A stretch of 64,000 bases of DNA from Candidatus Vicinibacter affinis (GTDB taxonomy: Bacteria > Bacteroidota > Bacteroidia > Chitinophagales > Saprospiraceae), in contig JADJNH010000006.1 in the NCBI GenBank assembly GCA_016714365.1, positions 62,001 to 126,000 of the forward strand, read 5' to 3'. A program made the position numbers and the translations under genes. Below are positions 53,057-63,144 of this stretch, piece after piece (position 1 is the first letter of the stretch; every line of letters begins with the position of its first letter). Below the pieces are notes generated by a model, which saw only the letters and a program-made list of their open reading frames with translations, did no database searches and was not told the origin of the DNA.

Positions 53057-56000
53057 ATGAATCTCATGAAGTCTACTTCCCTTTCAGTTTTAATTTTACT
53101 AGGTTGGTTTGGTTTTTACAAATCCTTTTCCCAGAACACTTCCATCATTCAAAAACAAATTGAAGCAACTGTCAGCCTGGGAAAACCAGTCACCAAAATT
53201 AACTTGGTTCAGAAAAATTCTTTAAGATTCTCTACCTCTCCGGCCGGTCTAAAAAATTCGGCAAATGCAAGTATTTTCCGACCAGATGAAACGAAGTTGG
53301 CTATATGTTTGCGCACCAAACCTGCTCTACTTAACCTGGATATTACCTTACCAAACGGCGTCGCTACCGAACTGGTATTACAATCACAAAAACTGTATTC
53401 CAAAGATTCAAGAATCCTTAGTTCTGAAGATCCCGTTGGAATTCCTCTAAACATTGGACAGCATTTTAGTGGTTACATTCCCGGAAGGCCGGGCTCAATA
53501 GTTGCCCTGAGTATTTTTGAAAATGAAATTGCAGGTGTTATTTCAACCCCACAGGATGGCAACATCATTATAGGAAAATTGGACTCTCCTAATATAACAG
53601 AATCCACTTCCAACGAACATGTAATTTATTATGAAAATGATTTAGTAAAAAATTCAGGATTTCAATGTGGAATAACTGAAAACCATGAACTGTTCCAAAA
53701 TCTTCGGGAGCAAACAGTAAGTCCGCAAGAAATATTTGCAAATAAATGCAGAACTGTAAAAGTTTTTTTGGAATGTGATTACAGAATGTATCAGGACAGG
53801 AACCTGCAAAAAAATCAGGTAGTTAGTTATGTGACCAGTGTTTTTAATGTGGTTAAAACTTTATATGCCAATGAATCTGTAAAAATAGAAATTTCAGACA
53901 TCATGGTTTGGACTACACAAGACCCGTTTCCAAAAACCACTTTGCAAAATATCATTTATGGGTATGCAGATTATCGCAAGAACAATTTCAATGGAGATCT
54001 CGCACAACTGGTGAGTACTTTTCCAACTCAGGGAGGGATCGCATTTGTGAATGGTTTGTGTACTCCCTACAATGGACAAATAGGTCCACACTCATATGCT
54101 TACATTTACAATACTTTCAATACGCTGCCGACGTATTCCTGGACCGTGGAAGTAATGGCCCACGAACTGGGACACAACTTTGGAAGCTGGCATACTCACT
54201 CGTGTGTTTGGGGACCTCAGAAAAATACACAGATAGATAATTGTCAACCTCCTGATGTGGGTAGCTGTAATCCCGGGCCTACTCCAAATGGGGGTGGTAC
54301 CATCATGAGTTACTGTCATTTGACGGGTGTGGGAATAAATTTTTCAAAAGGATTTGGGCAAGAACCCGGCGATGTTCTCAGGAATGCGGTTAATACGAAG
54401 ACCTGTCTGACAGCCGTCTTTACACCAACTCAAAAATTAAATCTCCAGGGACCCTATTTTGAAGGAGACAATTTAAAAATTCAAGCCAAGCCTGTTAAAG
54501 CAAATTATACCTACGATTGGTTCCATTATGATTATAAATTACCCGGAAAGAATGATACATTTCTGGACATCAAATATTCCGGAATTTATAAAGCGGCGGT
54601 ATCAGATAATTGCACAGAATACGCAGACCCAGATACTGTGAAAATTGGAGAATTTCAAGTCAACCTGGGTTGTCCAGTATTGAAAGGAAAAACAGATTCC
54701 ATCATGAGTCAAATAGTGGTGGACGTTGACAATTTTGCTAAATCAGATACCCTTATTTTTCCTCCGGGCTTATTTGCCAACATTCCAACTAAGGCACTAG
54801 ATGTATTGGTTGAATTGCAGACCCGCATAGCTCCTAAAAATCAGTCATGGGTGCGCAGTGTGCTTACTTCTTACCAGTCACCCACAACGGTTGGTATTGT
54901 AACAAATGATTACAGACCCGGTGAAAACACTACTGCATTTCCAAATAATCCAAAATCATTTTCGAAAATTATGGGTCGATTTGATCCTACCGGGACCTGG
55001 ATATTTACTCACCGCGATGATCGAAATGACAATGGTGTTGATGCTCAAGTTACCATCAGTTTGGTGGTCAAATGGAGAATGCCTGATACTGTTTTGAACT
55101 GCACCTTACCCATCTGTGAAGGAAGTAACAAAACATTGGATCCGGTTATCCCGGGTGCCACTTACAAATGGTCTACCGGTGAAACTTCTAAAACAATCCA
55201 GGTGCAAACCCCGGGAATTTATGCAGTCACTGTAACTAAAGGAAATAAATCTTCCAGTCATCAGGTAACGCTGGTCAATAAATCTACGCAGTTTTCTCAG
55301 TCAATTAACAAATGTGAAGGAGAAATACTAAAAGTGGGAAATTCAATTTACAACAAAAGTGGCAGTTATCTGGATTCGCTCATTGCACAAGATGGATGCG
55401 ACAGTATCCTTATCACAGAACTAAATGTCTGGCCTCAGAAAACAACAAATGACAGCGTCCAAATTTGTTACGGCGGTGTATATGCCGGAAAAATATTTTA
55501 CCGCGATACTTTATTGAACTACCGAGCATTTGATGTCAACGGTTGCGACAGTATACATTTAATAAAAATCAAACTAAGTCCTGAAATTAAAATCAATTTT
55601 ACTGTGACTCCATTGTGCGAAAATGAGGGTGGAAGCATAGAAGTTTTTACGAGCGGAGGTAGTGGAAATTTTAATTACTTATGGACAAACCAGCAATCAA
55701 CTTCAAAAATCGAAAATCTTCCTTCGGGGAACTATGAGTGTTTTGTTACAGATCAACAAGGTTGCTCCAAAAAAGATTCTGTTTCATTAAAGAACTATGA
55801 TTCTGTTTCTGTTTCAGTGGTGGTGAAGGATGTAAAATGCTTTGGAGAAAGCAATGGCAGTATTGAACTGCAGTTGTTGTCAGGAACGGAACCAATCAAC
55901 TATTTATGGAGTAACAATCAGACTACTCCCTTCATTGACAATCTAGTTTCTGGTAATTATACCTTGTATTTAAGAGATCAAAATGGATGTCGCCTGGAAC

Positions 56001-56503
56001 AAACTATTAAAGTGGGAAGTCCTGATCTTTTATTAGCTGACTTGATTCTTAAACCCAGTTCCGGGAACAATGGAAGTGCAAAATTAAATATAACCGGTGG
56101 TAAGCCTCCTTACACTTTCTTGTGGAGCACAGGAGAAACAACAGAGCAAATCTCCATGCTTGCTCCCGGTTCCTACTCCATTTTAATAACTGATTCGAAT
56201 GGATGCAACCGGACAGAAAGTTTTGTAATAGTCAGTTCAGTAAGTACCATTAATCCAGGTTCAGACGATATTTTCGTGAGTTTTAATTCTACACAGGACC
56301 TGCTACTGGTCACATCTAAAATTTCCAATCTAAACCAGATAGAACTTTTTGATCTCAGCGGAAAATCAATCGGTCATTCTTTCCTTACTTCTGCTAAGGA
56401 AGGAGTGTTAAATCTAAGAAATGTTTTACCGGGGATCTTTTTAGTTAAGGTGACTTTAGAGAACAATGAAATGATTTACTTCAGAAAGATTAAAACAAAA
56501 TAA
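53057..56503 (+). CDS. Reprolysin-like zinc metalloprotease with SprB repeats and T9SS type A tail
   Basis: This 1148-residue secreted protein has a signal peptide (YKSFSQ, about 26), then a pro-region and a metzincin protease with HELGHNFGSWH at 369-379 and GGTIMSYCH as Met-turn. Next come an Ig-like segment and a possible jelly-roll/P-like domain (about 545-675). Two Cys modules (ICEGS..., KCEGEILKVGNSIYNKSGSYLDSL...GCDSI) and three SprB-like repeats (GGSGNFNYLW, GTEPINYLWSN, GGKPPYTFLWS) follow, and a T9SS type A tail. The KCEG...GCDSI module matches the tandem repeat in the M43 protease at 5355-10001. Confidence 0.9.
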   Translation: MNLMKSTSLSVLILLGWFGFYKSFSQNTSIIQKQIEATVSLGKPVTKINLVQKNSLRFSTSPAGLKNSANASIFRPDETKLAICLRTKPALLNLDITLPNGVATELVLQSQKLYSKDSRILSSEDPVGIPLNIGQHFSGYIPGRPGSIVALSIFENEIAGVISTPQDGNIIIGKLDSPNITESTSNEHVIYYENDLVKNSGFQCGITENHELFQNLREQTVSPQEIFANKCRTVKVFLECDYRMYQDRNLQKNQVVSYVTSVFNVVKTLYANESVKIEISDIMVWTTQDPFPKTTLQNIIYGYADYRKNNFNGDLAQLVSTFPTQGGIAFVNGLCTPYNGQIGPHSYAYIYNTFNTLPTYSWTVEVMAHELGHNFGSWHTHSCVWGPQKNTQIDNCQPPDVGSCNPGPTPNGGGTIMSYCHLTGVGINFSKGFGQEPGDVLRNAVNTKTCLTAVFTPTQKLNLQGPYFEGDNLKIQAKPVKANYTYDWFHYDYKLPGKNDTFLDIKYSGIYKAAVSDNCTEYADPDTVKIGEFQVNLGCPVLKGKTDSIMSQIVVDVDNFAKSDTLIFPPGLFANIPTKALDVLVELQTRIAPKNQSWVRSVLTSYQSPTTVGIVTNDYRPGENTTAFPNNPKSFSKIMGRFDPTGTWIFTHRDDRNDNGVDAQVTISLVVKWRMPDTVLNCTLPICEGSNKTLDPVIPGATYKWSTGETSKTIQVQTPGIYAVTVTKGNKSSSHQVTLVNKSTQFSQSINKCEGEILKVGNSIYNKSGSYLDSLIAQDGCDSILITELNVWPQKTTNDSVQICYGGVYAGKIFYRDTLLNYRAFDVNGCDSIHLIKIKLSPEIKINFTVTPLCENEGGSIEVFTSGGSGNFNYLWTNQQSTSKIENLPSGNYECFVTDQQGCSKKDSVSLKNYDSVSVSVVVKDVKCFGESNGSIELQLLSGTEPINYLWSNNQTTPFIDNLVSGNYTLYLRDQNGCRLEQTIKVGSPDLLLADLILKPSSGNNGSAKLNITGGKPPYTFLWSTGETTEQISMLAPGSYSILITDSNGCNRTESFVIVSSVSTINPGSDDIFVSFNSTQDLLLVTSKISNLNQIELFDLSGKSIGHSFLTSAKEGVLNLRNVLPGIFLVKVTLENNEMIYFRKIKTK

Positions 56504-57046
56504 CCAAGTCCCAATTTTTAAAAACTATTTGGGAGGGTGCTTAAGATTGAATGGAACAGATTTTTTTTCTGAAAAAGAACAGATCTCGAATGAGTCCTGA
56601 GTTAAGTACCCATCATTAAGATTGAGCATAGATTCATGCATAATAAATTTTCCAATGCTTGTTATGAAGTACATAAAAAGTATTATTTCAGTTAAAAGCC
56701 TGATTTAATAAAATTGTATTCTCGTTTAAGTCTGAGTTTAAATTCTATTTCCCAAAGTTAAGCACCTACATTTCATAACAGGAGTTCCCTTTGACATGGC
56801 AAAAGAATTTAAATACTCCGAAGAGCTTACTAAAACTTTTGTCTTAAAAGAAACGAGTGTTTCAATTGTAAATTAAAATGGAAAGAATTAACGTGGCCTT
56901 CAATATTGAATTGAGTGATCCAATTTACGACCTTAAGTTGAGGAGTACTGTTTATGAATGCTTTTTATCAATGGTGTTCAAGTTGGGACAAAAAAAATCC
57001 CCGGACTGAAGTCAATCCGGGGAAACTCTTAATCAAAACCTATTTA
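56504..57046. other. Spacer after the reprolysin-like gene
   Basis: Two short ATG frames (56796-56876, 26 residues; 56878-57009, 43 residues) lie back to back, the second running into a terminator. Neither is recognised. Nothing else is seen apart from that terminator. Confidence 0.4.
56991..57023 (-). terminator. Terminator of the haloperoxidase-like gene
   Basis: TCCCCGGA and TCCGGGGA form an 8-bp stem; on the minus strand the hairpin is followed by a T-run (57-base region beginning 24 bases after the stop at 57047). Confidence 0.85.
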
Positions 57047-58399
57047 TTATCTGATAGCGTTTACACCTTTTCCGATTTCTACGCCTTGTTTCTCTCCGGC
57101 CTCCAAACTAAATCTATAGTGGATACCGCCGTAAAGATTTGAAGTAGAAATTTCTTCTTCCATGTGTGAAAATGATTTGAATGATCTAGGAGATCCATCA
57201 ATGTCTTTTCTGAACTCATAAGTCCTATCGGTAAATGCATAATTATAACCGAACAATCCACCCAACACTTCAGCACTGGCGGCAGCTAAAGCAGCCGGAC
57301 TGGAAGAATACTCAGGAGTAGCAGTTGGATTGATAAGGGATAAAAAGTCATTGTCGATGTATTGACGAATGTAAGTTTCAGGTCTTACTGTATTGTATGT
57401 GTATTTAGTTTTCCAAGCCATAACAGTTGCGTCATGGAGGGTAATGCCCAACTTCATAAATGCGAACGCACAAAAGCCAAGGTCCTTATTTTCTGTATTC
57501 AGTATCTGAGCCAAAATTGACATCAGGTGTCCAGCAGGTGTGATGCTGTTGTCTTGCTCATCATTCCAATATTTAACCATAATCTCTTCCTGACGGCTTA
57601 GGTTTTCTACTCTATTGCGAACTTCCAATGCGTAAGCATAAAAAGAGGATGATTTGTCTTCACTAAAATTAGGCGGAGCAATCATCTCTGCTTTGATGGT
57701 GTGGTATGCAAGAAAAGTTCTTACCTGTCCCCAGTAAGGCTGGAGTGGCTTGCGAATTTTATTAGAAGTTGGTGACCAAAAGCCTTGGCCGTTAGGTCCG
57801 GTATAATTGCTTGGGTAATTATTCAAGAAAGCATCCTCCTGATTGTCTGTTCTGGAATAATTATAGATGGCGGAAGCCTGAGCAGCGCCATAGGCCATGG
57901 AGGATTCTGCCACCGCTTTGGTAACATTGGGAAGAATGGCATTCTGGTACTTATTGTATAACTTTTCTATAGCTTCCAAACCTGCAGGGCTTGAATTCCT
58001 ATAAATCATTTTGTACAAATGATACATGCTTTCATTAAAAGCCAGCCCCCAATCCAGGTTACCAGAATTAACATCATGCATGGTACCAGGTGTAAATCCG
58101 GCAAGTTTACCCTGCATGGATTTGTAATCTTTCATACCGGGAACCAAAACTTCATACATGCCCAATCCGATATAAGCAAAAGCTCTGGCAGCAACAGGAA
58201 CGGTGAAACCGGGAGTCTCTTTTGTTAACTCAAGAGACAGATTCATCCATTCGGTAGAAATCTGACCTTTTTCATTGGAAAGTTTGTTAACGAGCGCCAC
58301 ATCAACAGTCGCATCATCTTTAACGCAGGAGGGTAAGAAAAACAAGCATGCGAGGGAGCATACCATTAATTTTCTTGCAGTTGAAAGAAATTGCCTCAT
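57047..58399 (-). CDS. Vanadium-haloperoxidase/PAP2-like lipoprotein with altered active-site motifs
   Basis: This 450-residue lipoprotein (lipobox FFLPSC) has an all-helical vanadium chloroperoxidase-like body. The first phosphate/vanadate motif K-x6-RP is kept (KYTYNTVRP). The second, usually PxYPSGH, reads PEYSSSP (residues 361-367), losing the Gly and catalytic His. In the third (SRxYxGIHY-like) the Arg appears to be Asn (SNLYGGIHY), while the His is kept. Fold assignment is good, but peroxidase or phosphatase activity is doubtful. Exported to the periplasm or outer membrane; monocistronic. Confidence 0.82.
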   Translation of the reverse strand: MRQFLSTARKLMVCSLACLFFLPSCVKDDATVDVALVNKLSNEKGQISTEWMNLSLELTKETPGFTVPVAARAFAYIGLGMYEVLVPGMKDYKSMQGKLAGFTPGTMHDVNSGNLDWGLAFNESMYHLYKMIYRNSSPAGLEAIEKLYNKYQNAILPNVTKAVAESSMAYGAAQASAIYNYSRTDNQEDAFLNNYPSNYTGPNGQGFWSPTSNKIRKPLQPYWGQVRTFLAYHTIKAEMIAPPNFSEDKSSSFYAYALEVRNRVENLSRQEEIMVKYWNDEQDNSITPAGHLMSILAQILNTENKDLGFCAFAFMKLGITLHDATVMAWKTKYTYNTVRPETYIRQYIDNDFLSLINPTATPEYSSSPAALAAASAEVLGGLFGYNYAFTDRTYEFRKDIDGSPRSFKSFSHMEEEISTSNLYGGIHYRFSLEAGEKQGVEIGKGVNAIR

Positions 58400-58918
58400 G
58401 TTTTTTAGATTTTATAGTTTTCAAATTCAATTAATCTAACGCTAAATCCAATTACGGAAATAGCAACATGATTGCGGCATTAGATCGGAATCGATCTAAA
58501 GAAACAAAGGGAAGAATACAGCACAAATATAGAAAGCCCTTTTTGATTATCCAAATATTGTCAAGTCTTTTTTTAAAAAATCAGGGTTTCCCCCTACTAA
58601 TTAGGTGATAAATATATTACATATAATTATATGCTTTAAAGTTTGATTTACTGTAATTTAAACAAATAAATCCCTTTTAATAAGTCGAAAGGACTTCAGA
58701 CGAAAATTTGTTAAATACATGCTTTTTTCTTATATATTATATTGATATATATTGAATAACACATTATACTTATATATAATATATAATTTGACAAAAAATA
58801 ATTAAAATAAATTTAAATTATTAAACTGCCATCGTCATCCTTTTATAAATCAGCCATAAATGACATATGAATTGAAAGGATCTACGGACCAATTCTACCT
58901 CGTCGTCGGCAAAGGGCT
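58400..58918. other. Very AT-rich spacer
   Basis: No gene, hairpin terminator or clear promoter is seen. The core at 58720-58810 is almost pure A/T with alternating TATA words. It may only be a promoter-rich or bent-DNA spacer. Confidence 0.4.
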
Positions 58919-59374
58919 TTACTTTTCTACCAATAATTTGAATTTGGTGTAGCTGAAACCGGTGGAAGTGTTGGCAAGGATGTCCAGATCCACCGTTTGA
59001 GGTCCCGATTTGTCTTTGGAATTGTACTTGATCTTAATTGAACTTCTTTGTCCGGGCTTTACAGGCAGTCTTGTATAATCCAGTGTGGTACATTCGCAGG
59101 CAGTGATTAATTCAATCTTCAAGTCAGCCTGGCCTGAATTGGTAAAATAGATTACCTTCTCCAGCACCTCTCCCTGGCGGATGGTTCCGAAATCATAGCT
59201 GCTGGAATCAAATTCAATTTTGGCAACTGCTATAATCGTATCGGCAGGAGGATTGGCCTGTTCCTTTTGTACAGCAGGCATTTCAGCCATCTGAACTTTA
59301 GAACTTAGGCATGCACAGCACAACAGGCTTATCAAAATTGAACAGGAACAGAAAAAAAAACATATCGGTTTCAT
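58919..59374 (-). CDS. DUF1573-domain lipoprotein
   Basis: This 151-residue exported protein has a Cys-rich leader (ISLLCCACLSS) that fits a lipoprotein signal. The DUF1573 Ig-like domain is clear: FDSSSYDFGTIRQGEVLEKVIYFTNSG, then ITACECTTLDY and KPGQRSSIKIKYNSKDKSG. Function of the domain is unknown; it is common in Bacteroidota periplasmic proteins. It follows the OmpA gene by 70 bases, across a terminator, so it may receive only read-through or have its own promoter. Confidence 0.88.
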   Translation of the reverse strand: MKPICFFFCSCSILISLLCCACLSSKVQMAEMPAVQKEQANPPADTIIAVAKIEFDSSSYDFGTIRQGEVLEKVIYFTNSGQADLKIELITACECTTLDYTRLPVKPGQRSSIKIKYNSKDKSGPQTVDLDILANTSTGFSYTKFKLLVEK

Positions 59375-59381
59375 AGTCTTT

Positions 59382-59418
59382 GAAAAAAAACACCCGGTTT
59401 AAAACGTTAAACCAGGTG
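59382..59418 (-). terminator. Terminator of the PorP-OmpA operon
   Basis: On the minus strand CACCTGGTTTAA pairs with TTAAACCGGGTG (one mismatch) around CGTT and is followed by eight T. It lies between the OmpA stop and the DUF1573 start. Confidence 0.88.
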
Positions 59419-59443
59419 CCTTATATTTTAAATTCAAAAATGT

Positions 59444-61468
59444 TTATCTTTTTGAAGCCTTCCCTTTTTTGTTGAGGACTTCTTTTCTGACTTCAATGGT
59501 AGTTGGTCCTTCGAGAATCTTAAATTCAGTCCTGCGGTTAAATCTGTGTTCGTCGTCGCTGCAGTCTTCCCCATTGGTGCAATTATTCAGGATCACTGTT
59601 TCTCCATACCCTTTAGCCTTGATTCTTTTGCCATCCACTCCTTTATTCACCAACCACCTTCGAGCTGAATTGGCTCTTCTTTCTGACAATTTAAGATTAT
59701 AGGTATCGTCTCCTCTGGAATCCGTGTGCGATCCAAGTTCGATGACCATATTGGGATATTTACTCATCAAATCCAAAATGGCACTTAAATCCTTTTCGGC
59801 ATCCTTTAATATTTTGTCGTCGTCAAAATCATAATAGATGTTGCTTAATCTGATTGGTTCATTGATCGTAATAATTTCAATATCTGATTCAGGAGGCATC
59901 ATTTTGAAGAGAAACTCTTTGTTGATAACCTGATCTTCAGTAATTCCAACTGTATTCAATTGAATCTCCTGTGGAAAATATCCATCTTTAGAAATTACTA
60001 ATTTATAGGACTTGTCCTTATCCAACAGATAGTTGACCTGATTTCCTTCAGAGTTGGATTTAGTTTGGATATTTCCTTCTTTACCCATGCTCATTTCCAC
60101 CAACTGGCAAGTGATGCCTTTGAGTGGCTTTTTTGCTTCTGTTTTAGCAATGGCGTTTAATTCGATGACCAACTTTCTTTTGTTCACCAAATAAATGTCA
60201 TCACAGCAAGTTTTGCCTTTAAGTGACTTGGATTCAGGATCAGGTCGATTCGATACGAGAAATCCTCTTTCCCCATCTGCACTTACTCGGTAGTAAAGAT
60301 CATCGGTCGAAGTATTGATCGGTGTGCCTACATTTTTTGGTTCTGACCATTCGGATCCATTCCAATTGGAAACAAAAACGTCAAAGCCACCGATATTAGG
60401 CCATCCTTCAGAACTGAAATAAAGTTTTCCGTCCTGATAAAAAGGAGTCAGGTCATCAGAAACGGTGTTCAGACTTCCCAAATTTACAGGTTCACTGTAT
60501 TGTCCTTCTCCTGTTTTAGTGGCGTAGTAAAGATCGAATCCTCCCTTCCCACCTGGAATGTTTGCGGAGAAAAAGAGTACTTTACTTCCAAACAATTCAC
60601 CTTCGTAGGGATGTCTGGACATATAATCTCCATTCACGCCGGTCACTTCGAGTGCCGGGCTCCAGCCTGACGCTGTTTTGGAAGAGGCATAAATTTTACT
60701 TTCATCCATGTGTCCACCTTCTGACAGTGTCCTTGTAAAAAACATGATGGTTCCGTCTTTACTAAAACTCACATTAGAACTGTGGTATCCTTCCCTATTG
60801 ATCAATTCTTCCAGTTCGGTTCCTTTCGCATATCCCTTTCCTTCTGAGTAAGCAGATTGAAAAAGTTTACTAAAATGCACCCCGCCTTCTTCTTTAGAAT
60901 CTTTGGAAGAGAGCGAACCGTAGTATAAATTGCCATCAACGTCTAAGGCAGGACTGCTCTGCGATTCAGGATTATTCACCTGGTTACCGGCATTTTTGAC
61001 GATCAGACTTACATTTTCTTTCATGGTTTCCAGTAAGGCAATTCCGGCCAGTTCATTTTGAGCTATTGTCAACAATGTGCTGTCTTGACCGGTCGCCAAA
61101 TAATTGCTGAACTCAGCTGCTGCCTCTGTGTATTGAGCATTCATTTTAAGGGTTTTGCCATAGGCGACACGCTCCTCAAAATATTTATTGCTCTTATCTC
61201 TGCTGAGGACCCGACCAAACCAGGTTGCAGATTTGTTGTAATCTCGCAGTAAAAAATGAGTCTTGGCAATTTTAATGGCAAGATCCTTTTCTTTTATTTC
61301 TTTATAGGCCTTCTCATACTGGTCGAGGGCGTTGTAGTATTGACCTTTTTCGATTTGTTCATCACCGGACTTAATCAAGGCGGCTGGTGTGTTGCCACTG
61401 ACCGGCTGTCCAAATAATCCGAAGGAAATGGTGGAGAATATCAAAAAGGTAATGAATATTTTATTCAT
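59444..61468 (-). CDS. OmpA-family protein with TPR and WD40-like domains (PorE-like)
   Basis: This 674-residue protein has a signal peptide (FGLFGQ, about 20). TPRs follow (about 25-130: YYNALDQYEKAYKEI, AKTHFLLRDYNKSATWFGRVL) and a PD40/WD40-like propeller (about 165-430: SVSFSKDGTIMFFTR, KLYFSSEGWPNIGGFDVF). Next comes a carboxypeptidase-like regulatory segment, then an OmpA C-terminal domain (about 545-660: IYYDFDDDKI, LGSHTDSRGDDTYNLKLSERRA). The domain order equals PorE, a peptidoglycan-binding T9SS part. It pairs with PorP 24 bases upstream. Confidence 0.92.
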   Translation of the reverse strand: MNKIFITFLIFSTISFGLFGQPVSGNTPAALIKSGDEQIEKGQYYNALDQYEKAYKEIKEKDLAIKIAKTHFLLRDYNKSATWFGRVLSRDKSNKYFEERVAYGKTLKMNAQYTEAAAEFSNYLATGQDSTLLTIAQNELAGIALLETMKENVSLIVKNAGNQVNNPESQSSPALDVDGNLYYGSLSSKDSKEEGGVHFSKLFQSAYSEGKGYAKGTELEELINREGYHSSNVSFSKDGTIMFFTRTLSEGGHMDESKIYASSKTASGWSPALEVTGVNGDYMSRHPYEGELFGSKVLFFSANIPGGKGGFDLYYATKTGEGQYSEPVNLGSLNTVSDDLTPFYQDGKLYFSSEGWPNIGGFDVFVSNWNGSEWSEPKNVGTPINTSTDDLYYRVSADGERGFLVSNRPDPESKSLKGKTCCDDIYLVNKRKLVIELNAIAKTEAKKPLKGITCQLVEMSMGKEGNIQTKSNSEGNQVNYLLDKDKSYKLVISKDGYFPQEIQLNTVGITEDQVINKEFLFKMMPPESDIEIITINEPIRLSNIYYDFDDDKILKDAEKDLSAILDLMSKYPNMVIELGSHTDSRGDDTYNLKLSERRANSARRWLVNKGVDGKRIKAKGYGETVILNNCTNGEDCSDDEHRFNRRTEFKILEGPTTIEVRKEVLNKKGKASKR

Positions 61469-61492
61469 AATCAGGAAAATTCAATAAGTGAT

Positions 61493-62521
61493 TTAAAATC
61501 TTGGACAAAATACTTTTGGTTTTGGATTCGGTTTTTTGGTCACGGTACCCACGTACATAATGCCAAACTCGATAGCCCCAAAACCGCCGGGACTCTGTGA
61601 AGAGCTAAGTGATGAAAGTGTCTGGTCATACCCCACCTGGAATCTTATTTTTTTAATATCCATGCCAAGCATAACCTGGGCTGCATCCCCAATTCTATAA
61701 CCGAGTCCTCCATTCAGACGGATTCCTTTTTCAACATTAAACAAATAGCTGACCATGCATTGAGGAACCACGGTAGTAAAAGTTTTTAAATTTCGGATCC
61801 ACAACATGGGACGCACATCTACTTTTTCATTCAAGTGATAATCCATCCCTGCCTGGGCGGTTAATAATGTGCCTAATTTATTTCCTGAGCCCCCGGAACT
61901 GAGATTTACAGTTGGATTGTTTACCCGTCCTGCATTAAAACCAATTTTCAGTCCATGTTTTTTAGCGCTGATGGATGTATTGTATGCAAGGCCTATGGAA
62001 ATGTCCGTATAATTAGCCTTGTCCTGTAATTTACCCAAATCGGCACTTCCTCCACCGGGATTATTGATGCCACTTTCAAAGATTGCCTTGTCTTTATTCT
62101 TAATGTTCATGTTCACTCCTCCGTATTGAGCGCCCAATGAAATGTCACTTCCTTTGGCCAATGCAAGATGGTAGGATGCCTGTGCAATAAATCCACCGGT
62201 ACCCAATCCTATGGCTCCTGATCTGTCCTGAAGAAAGTTCATACCGAAGCCTACCCAATCCTTCTTTCTAAATCCCCAGGGAAAGGTCGCATCAATGTAG
62301 AAGTTGAGCGTTCTGAATTCAGATCCTAGTCCGGTAATAGAAGCCGCCTGATCTCTGAAAATGCCCCCTATTCTGTAAGAACCATTAAAACCGCCCACAT
62401 TTGCCGGATTGACATGGAGGGGAGAAAATTCAAATTGAGTAAAATGTATGTCTTGCGCAATGATGCGGTCTGCCCCTGACCACAGCAGCAAACCAAATGC
62501 AACGAGTAATTTTAACTTCAT
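61493..62521 (-). CDS. PorP/SprF-family type IX secretion membrane protein
   Basis: This 342-residue outer-membrane barrel has a signal peptide (RIIAQ, about 23). The PorP/SprF opening DIHFTQFEFSPLHVNPANVGGFNGSYRIGGIFRDQ is diagnostic, and the middle has GFGMNFLQDRSGAIGLG. SprF proteins help export and anchor partner surface proteins through the T9SS. It forms an operon with the OmpA/TPR gene downstream. Its promoter fits TTTG, 21 bases, TATATTTC. Confidence 0.93.
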   Translation of the reverse strand: MKLKLLVAFGLLLWSGADRIIAQDIHFTQFEFSPLHVNPANVGGFNGSYRIGGIFRDQAASITGLGSEFRTLNFYIDATFPWGFRKKDWVGFGMNFLQDRSGAIGLGTGGFIAQASYHLALAKGSDISLGAQYGGVNMNIKNKDKAIFESGINNPGGGSADLGKLQDKANYTDISIGLAYNTSISAKKHGLKIGFNAGRVNNPTVNLSSGGSGNKLGTLLTAQAGMDYHLNEKVDVRPMLWIRNLKTFTTVVPQCMVSYLFNVEKGIRLNGGLGYRIGDAAQVMLGMDIKKIRFQVGYDQTLSSLSSSQSPGGFGAIEFGIMYVGTVTKKPNPKPKVFCPRF

Positions 62522-62542
62522 ACTGATATTTATAATAAAGCC

Positions 62543-62575
62543 GAAATATACAGATTATTCTCATCTGAATTCAAA
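62543..62575 (-). promoter_or_regulatory. Promoter of the PorP-OmpA operon
   Basis: On the minus strand TTTG (62575-62572), a 21-base spacer and TATATTTC (62550-62543) match the Bacteroidota promoter with one change in the -7 box; the ATG is 22 bases downstream. Confidence 0.5.
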
Positions 62576-62672
62576 TCAAGGGCCAAATTGAACGGTTTTT
62601 TAACTTAAAAATGACCGGTGGAGGAAATCGGGACGATTATAGGCTTGAAACAAGAATAAAGTTAATGATTTA

Positions 62673-62705
62673 TTGTATTCGCTAATGGAAAATTGAATAC
62701 ATTTG
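62673..62705 (+). promoter_or_regulatory. Promoter of the DUF2853 gene
   Basis: TTG at 62673-62675, a 22-base spacer and TACATTTG at 62698-62705 (exact TAnnTTTG). It overlaps the upstream extension of the open frame and so supports the ATG at 62744. Confidence 0.6.
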
Positions 62706-62743
62706 GACACAAGTTTATATTCATTAATTTTAAATTTATTCAT

Positions 62744-63082
62744 ATGAGTCAATTCGAAGAAAAAGTTTCAGAAATGTTGTCAGAAGCCACTAAACTGGGC
62801 TGGACTGTCAACGAAGACTTACTTACCAAAATAGCAAAAGGTCTAGGCCCCTCCATTTACAACGCGGATTCCTCACTGGTGTCTTCCAGTGATCAGGCAG
62901 AGCTGGATCGGGTAAAACAAAATTTCCTGATTGGCAAACTGGGATGTGCGGACAACGAATCGCTTGACCAAGCGATCGATGAGGTGGTTCAGGCATTTGG
63001 CTCCAGCAACAGAAACAAACACCGAATTCTGTTTTACTATCAGTTGGTTGTAAAATTGGGAAAAGAATCTGTTTATAATTAA
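62744..63082 (+). CDS. DUF2853-family protein
   Basis: This 112-residue small cytoplasmic helical protein starts at ATG 62744 (MSQFEEKVSEMLSEATKLG). It matches DUF2853 through IAKGLGPSIYNADSSLVSSSD, FLIGKLG and a C-terminal FGSSNRNKHRILFYYQLV. The family is common in Bacteroidota and its function is unknown. It is monocistronic, with a good promoter and a strong terminator. Confidence 0.9.
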   Translation: MSQFEEKVSEMLSEATKLGWTVNEDLLTKIAKGLGPSIYNADSSLVSSSDQAELDRVKQNFLIGKLGCADNESLDQAIDEVVQAFGSSNRNKHRILFYYQLVVKLGKESVYN

Positions 63083-63103
63083 AAATCTCAATGTACTAAA
63101 TTT

Positions 63104-63144
63104 TAAAAAGCTTGTTCTACACACGTAGGACAAGCTTTTTTTTT
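63104..63144 (+). terminator. Terminator of the DUF2853 gene
   Basis: AAGCTTGTTCTAC pairs with GTAGGACAAGCTT (one G-T pair) around ACAC and is followed by a run of nine T. Confidence 0.9.

Noticed and set aside
56796..57009. Two back-to-back short frames of 26 and 43 codons
   Set aside because: Not recognised, and the second runs into a terminator hairpin; more likely chance or remnants.
58720..58810. Very AT-rich stretch as a replication origin
   Set aside because: No DnaA-box cluster or origin-type genes nearby; AT-richness alone is not enough.
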